NCBI GenBank assembly: GCA_030035585.1
Contig: CM057482.1
Span: forward strand, 43,505,501-43,569,500
DNA length: 64,000 nt
Direction: 5' to 3'
From: Dugong dugon
Lineage: Eukaryota; Chordata; Mammalia; Sirenia; Dugongidae
Part shown: positions 60,570 to 64,000 of the stretch, in pieces
How the letters are laid out: every line of letters starts with the position of its first letter
Numbering within the stretch: position 1 is the first letter of the stretch
The notes under the pieces: model-generated
What the model saw: only the letters and a program-made list of their open reading frames with translations
Told to the model about the DNA's origin: nothing
The model's database searches: none
Translations under genes and position numbers: made by a program

Positions 60570-61014
60570 ATTGTTATGCTTTTTTTTTTTTATGCTGACA
60601 TTTCCTTTGTTCCTCTTTCTCTCCTGTGCTGTGTTCTTCTCGTTTGTGGCTTTTCTTTTCTTTCATTTTTACAAATTCTGTGTGTACTGAGACTTCGTTT
60701 TTCTTCTTTTTTATTTTGATGAGTAGGTTTGTTAGCTTGTTCATGGTTACCCTGTAATTTACCCTTATCTTCCTAAGTTTGAACCAGTCTTATATTACTT
60801 GATATTGCCTTGACTCCTTCTGCATTTGAAAGTCCTATACCTATGCCATTTATGCCCCTTTTCATTGTTTTGACATTGTTGTCATTTACAGATTGATGTC
60901 TCTGTTTCCTTGTTTTAAGTCTATTAGTTTTGTTTTATTGAGAGTTCTTTACCTAAGTTTGTATCTCGCTGATGCTGTCCTTTATCCTAGACTCCAGTTG
61001 TTGTCTGATGTTGA

Positions 61015-62011
61015 TTCTGTAGCCAAAGGACTCCCTTTGATATTTCTTGTAAGTTTGGTTTGGTTTATATGAATTCCCTTCGTTTCTATTTATCTGGAAA
61101 TGTCTTAATTTCACCATTATATTTGAAGGAGAGTTTTTCAGGATGTATTATTCTTGGCGGGCAGTTTTTTTTTTCTTTCAAGGTTTTATATTTGTTATCT
61201 CGTTATCTTCTTGCCTTCATAGCTTCTGCCAAATAATCAGAGCTTAATCTTATTGTTTCCCTTTTGTAAGTGACTTTTCATTTTTCTCAAGCTGCTCTCA
61301 GGATTCTTTCTTTATCTTTGGTTTTGCCAAGTATGATTATGATATGTCTTGATGACTTTCTTTTGCAGTCTTTCCTATATGGGATTGTTGATCTTCTTGG
61401 ATGTTCAGCTTTTCTTCTTTCATGATACTTGGGAATTTCTCTGTCAGCAAATCTTCAACAATTTTCTCTGTGTTTTCCATTCCCTCCTCCTGTCCTGGAG
61501 CTCTGATGATGGGTAAATTTTTGTTCTTTATTGTGTCCCACATAGTTCTTAGGTTTTCTTCATTCTTTACTTTGAGTTATCCTCAAAGTGGTGTCCATGG
61601 ATTTGTCTTCAATCTCGCTGATTCTTTCTTCCATTATTTCAAATTTGCTCCTAAAACCTTCTATTGATTTGTCTATTTCAGAAATTTTGTTATCTTTTGT
61701 ATTTCTAGTTACGGTTTTTGTATAATTTTTTATTTTGTGACATTTTGTTCTTGTATTATTTTCCTAAATTCTTCTATTGCTTTGTCTGTGTTATTCTTGA
61801 TTTTGGCTATGTTTTCATTCGTACTGTCTATGCTTTCCATGATTTTGTCTATTTTTTCCTTGCTTTTGTCTATGTCTTCCTTGATCTCTTTCCTAATCTC
61901 TTGGAGAGCCCTAAATATTAGTTTTTTGAATTCCATATCAGGCAGTTCCATTGCCTTTTCTTCTACAAGAAGATCATCTGATTGTTTATTTTGGTCACTT
62001 GCTGGGGCCAC
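61015..62011 (-). pseudogene. L1 ORF1, broken
   Basis: Minus-strand start at 62,011: MAPASDQNKQSDDLLVEEKA, then a 60-residue coiled coil rich in heptads (IKEDIDKSKEKIDKIMESID). It continues in another frame at 61,337-61,543 (LLTEKFPSIMKEEKLNIQED). The shared N-terminus with 54,466 and 43,390 differs from the MAQRQQS type at 39,834, so two ORF1 types are present. Confidence 0.85.
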
Positions 62012-62439
62012 ATTGTCCTGCTTTTTATATGTTTTGTTATTGTCTGCTTTCTCTGAGACATTAAAGTACTGTTTTCTGTATTTATTGTGTGTTCATTTAT
62101 TTCATACAGTTTCTTTGTTTTGTTTTGATATGTCAGGGCTGGCAGGCCTAGCATACTTTGCTACTAGATCATCTATGGGCACAATAGCTCTTGCCACCTT
62201 GTCCAGTGTGGGCAGAGCAGCAGGCAGGGTGAGCCTGCTTCACTGTACTGGGGATGTGGCTGAGGGCAGACTGGGCAGGTGCTATCTGCTTCTTTGTGTT
62301 GGTCCAGCAGTATATGTGCATTTGTAGCCCCTTGCTGGAGAGGCAGTGGTGTTGGATGGATTGGTACAGGCTCTATTATGTTTGTTCATCAGCTGATCCA
62401 GTGGCAGTAGGGAAGGGGCAGTGCAAGTCAGTTGTGTCA

Positions 62440-63130
62440 GTGGGCCTGAGCTACGGTTGCTGTAACCATGACGGCATTGTGAGGGCCAGCAGGAATGGGG
62501 GGGGGGTGGCATACAGGGATGGGTAGGGAGAACAAAGAAAAGAGAAAGAAAAGAAAAAAAGAGGGTAGCTGGCAGGTGGGGGTGAGGCAAAACTACAGCC
62601 TACTGGAAGGGGCTGTGAGGTGTCATATGTGGCTGGGTGGGAGGGAGAAAGAAAAGGAAAAAAGGGAAAGAAAAAAGAGCACGTGGGATCCAGTGGGTGG
62701 GGGTAGGGTGGACTCAGGATGGCTGTGGACCAGTGGCTCTCTAGCCATGGTGGTGTGTTGTGGCCCAGTGGGAAGAGGTAGAGGTGGTGTACAGGGCTAG
62801 GTGAGAGGGAGAAAGAAAAGGAAGAAGGTGAAAAAATGGAGTGGTGGGAGCTGGCAGTTAGGGGTCAGATGGGCCCAGGGTGATGGCAGGCTGGTGGCTT
62901 GTAGCCAAGTGGCACAGTGTTCCCTGCCAGGAAGAGATGGTGGTGTAGGGGACTAGGTGAGAGAGAGAAAGAAAAGGAATAAGGAGAAAAAATGGTAGGA
63001 CAGGAGCCAGCAGATTGGAGTGAAGTTCACTGGGGGCCAGTAACTCTGTAGTTGAGTGGCACAGTATGGCCTATCTGGAAGGGCTCAGGGTGACGTACAG
63101 AGGAGAAGGGTGAGGGATGGGAAAGTGTGT
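62440..63130 (-). repeat. Tandem repeats in the L1 5' UTR (about 117-164 bp units)
   Basis: Units anchored on GGGAGAAAGAAAAGGAA, at about 62,526 (variant), 62,643, 62,807 and 62,963, alternate with (A/G)GTGGCACAG(T)/GTAGCC…AGTGG blocks. Spacing is 117, 164 and 156 bases. They lie between the L1 5' end and ORF1, the position of L1 promoter monomers. The unit is unrelated to the array at 43.6-44.2 kb. Confidence 0.7.
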
Positions 63131-63480
63131 TTCTCTTGTTACTGGGTGCTCTGAATCCTATTGGGAGCCCCATGAAGTTGGCTTCCTATACTCCCTGGCT
63201 GGGGCCGTTTCTAGCTGTGCTCCAAGATGATGAAGCTAGCCATGTTAGTTGGCAGATGACCACCACTCAGTATCTCTCTTTGTTTTCTGTTTTTGTTCAG
63301 TTTGTTTTTCCATTCAGTGTTTGATAGAGTTCTTTATTCCTTCATTGATGCTTAAGGTTCCAGGATTGACATCTGTATCTGTTTTACTTAGTTTTTCAGG
63401 TGTTTGCTGCAGAGAGATGGCATGATGAGTCTGTCTAGGGCACAATGTTGACTCTACCTCTCTATAGCAATATTATTTTT

Positions 63481-63967
63481 AAAGTGACTCAGTACTGCAG
63501 TGAATTCTAGTATATTTTAAAAAATAGTTTTTTAAAATAATATATTTTACTTCGTGTTTTTCTTTGTATTGAAATATTTTGAAACAGTGATTAAAATTGA
63601 ACATAACAGTCACTATGGATTTAATTATTAATGAATATGTAGAAAGAAATAGTTCAATATTGCTACATTCAAAACTAATTACAAAATCTTGGGATGAACA
63701 AAATTTGAGTAAATATAAAAATGCAATATTATTTGCAACATAAGGCACAAATTTGGTAGCCATGTTTCTTCAGATGAAATTGCTCCAGGTTATCCATTTG
63801 CAGAATATAAATTTGAGATTGAAGAGTTAAAAAACAGGTTCAAACTGGTTTGAACTGGTTCAGTCATGGTCGAGGAAGTGAAACCAGAACAGAATCTAAT
63901 TTTCAAAATTTTGTTGAACCTGAACAATAACCGGAATGGAAAAAAAAATTACAGTTCAAAGCCCTGA
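63481..63967 (+). mobile_element. Right end of the hAT transposon
   Basis: AT-rich 487-base terminal part after the L1 insertions. It holds short direct words (GGTTCAAACTGGTTTGAACTGG at about 63,838-63,859), which could be subterminal transposase sites, and ends in the TIR TTCAAAGCCCTG. Confidence 0.8.
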
Positions 63968-64000
63968 GGCAAAAACAATAAAGAAGGGAAATTCAGACAC

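Larger units (their letters stand above)
55989..63468 (-). mobile_element. L1, minus strand, inserted at the edge of the previous L1
   Basis: It starts where the TSD of the preceding L1 ends. Its own, degenerate TSD is ATTATTATTATTT (55,976-55,988) and AATATTATTTTT (63,469-63,480). The 3' UTR (55,989-57,302) carries an RTE insertion at 56,271-56,577. A plus-strand L1 tail at 57,303-57,860 replaces the ORF2 C-terminus. ORF2 then runs 57,861-60,569, ORF1 about 61,015-62,011, and the 5' UTR has tandem repeats. Confidence 0.88.
47527..63967 (+). mobile_element. hAT DNA transposon, split by later insertions
   Basis: The left end CAGGGCTTTGAA (47,527-47,538) is the exact inverse of the right end TTCAAAGCCCTG (63,956-63,967). 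The 8 bases outside are CTGCAAAA and AGGCAAAA (6 of 8 equal), the TSD length of hAT elements. Removing the LTR at 50,726-51,231 and the L1s at 51,454-63,468 leaves about 3.9 kb, a normal autonomous hAT length. The remains of a BED-finger transposase are read on the plus strand at 48.6-50.6 kb. Confidence 0.85.

Noticed and set aside
43560-63130. Repeats with regular spacing considered as CRISPR-like arrays
   Set aside because: Units are adjacent and imperfect without unique spacers, inside L1 5' UTRs of a mammalian genome.

Overview
This window looks like nuclear DNA of an afrotherian mammal, most likely a paenungulate (elephant, manatee or hyrax group). The evidence is the repeat content: many copies of a tRNA-derived SINE with the AfroSINE body (…CCCTGGTGGTGCAGTGGTTAAGAG…), several RTE-clade (BovB-like) LINE fragments ending in (GTT)n/(CAA)n, and long lineage-specific L1 elements. 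I find no host protein-coding exon, rRNA, tRNA or CRISPR array. Every long reading frame that makes sense belongs to a transposable element, and all the autonomous ones are broken.

Layout: (1) 1-6,296 is a plus-strand L1 cut by the window edge at the start of ORF1. (2) 6,297-15,770 is largely single-copy noncoding DNA with microsatellites and a candidate conserved block near 11.4-11.8 kb that holds a strong CTCF-like motif. (3) 15,770-30,330 is intergenic DNA seeded with AfroSINEs, two MIRs, an L2, and RTE copies. One RTE copy is a complete twin-primed insertion (17,790-19,821) and one is an internally deleted, non-autonomous form (22,859-23,294). (4) 30,343-45,045 is a minus-strand L1 that was itself hit by a 7.6-kb L1 (33,576-41,160) and by a short L1 tail carrying a 3' transduction (44,503-44,930). 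All three are bounded by readable target-site duplications (TSDs). (5) 45,060-45,723 is an ancient L1 with a 5' inversion. (6) 47,527-63,967 is one hAT DNA transposon, reassembled here from its matching terminal repeats and 8-bp TSD. It was split by a MaLR-type solo LTR (50,726-51,231) and two successive L1s (51,454-55,973 and 55,989-63,468).

The genes do not work together as a pathway. The window is a stratified record of transposition whose order can be read from TSDs. The observations most worth checking are: a reading frame in the 3' UTR of this L1 lineage that is open in several copies (motif RWCPATT); a CpG-containing promoter-like 250-bp segment that replaces the ORF2 end and most of the 3' UTR of one L1; unrelated, tandemly repeated 5' UTRs on closely related L1 bodies; and the CTCF-like site. 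Family names are from recognition of sequence, not from a database search.
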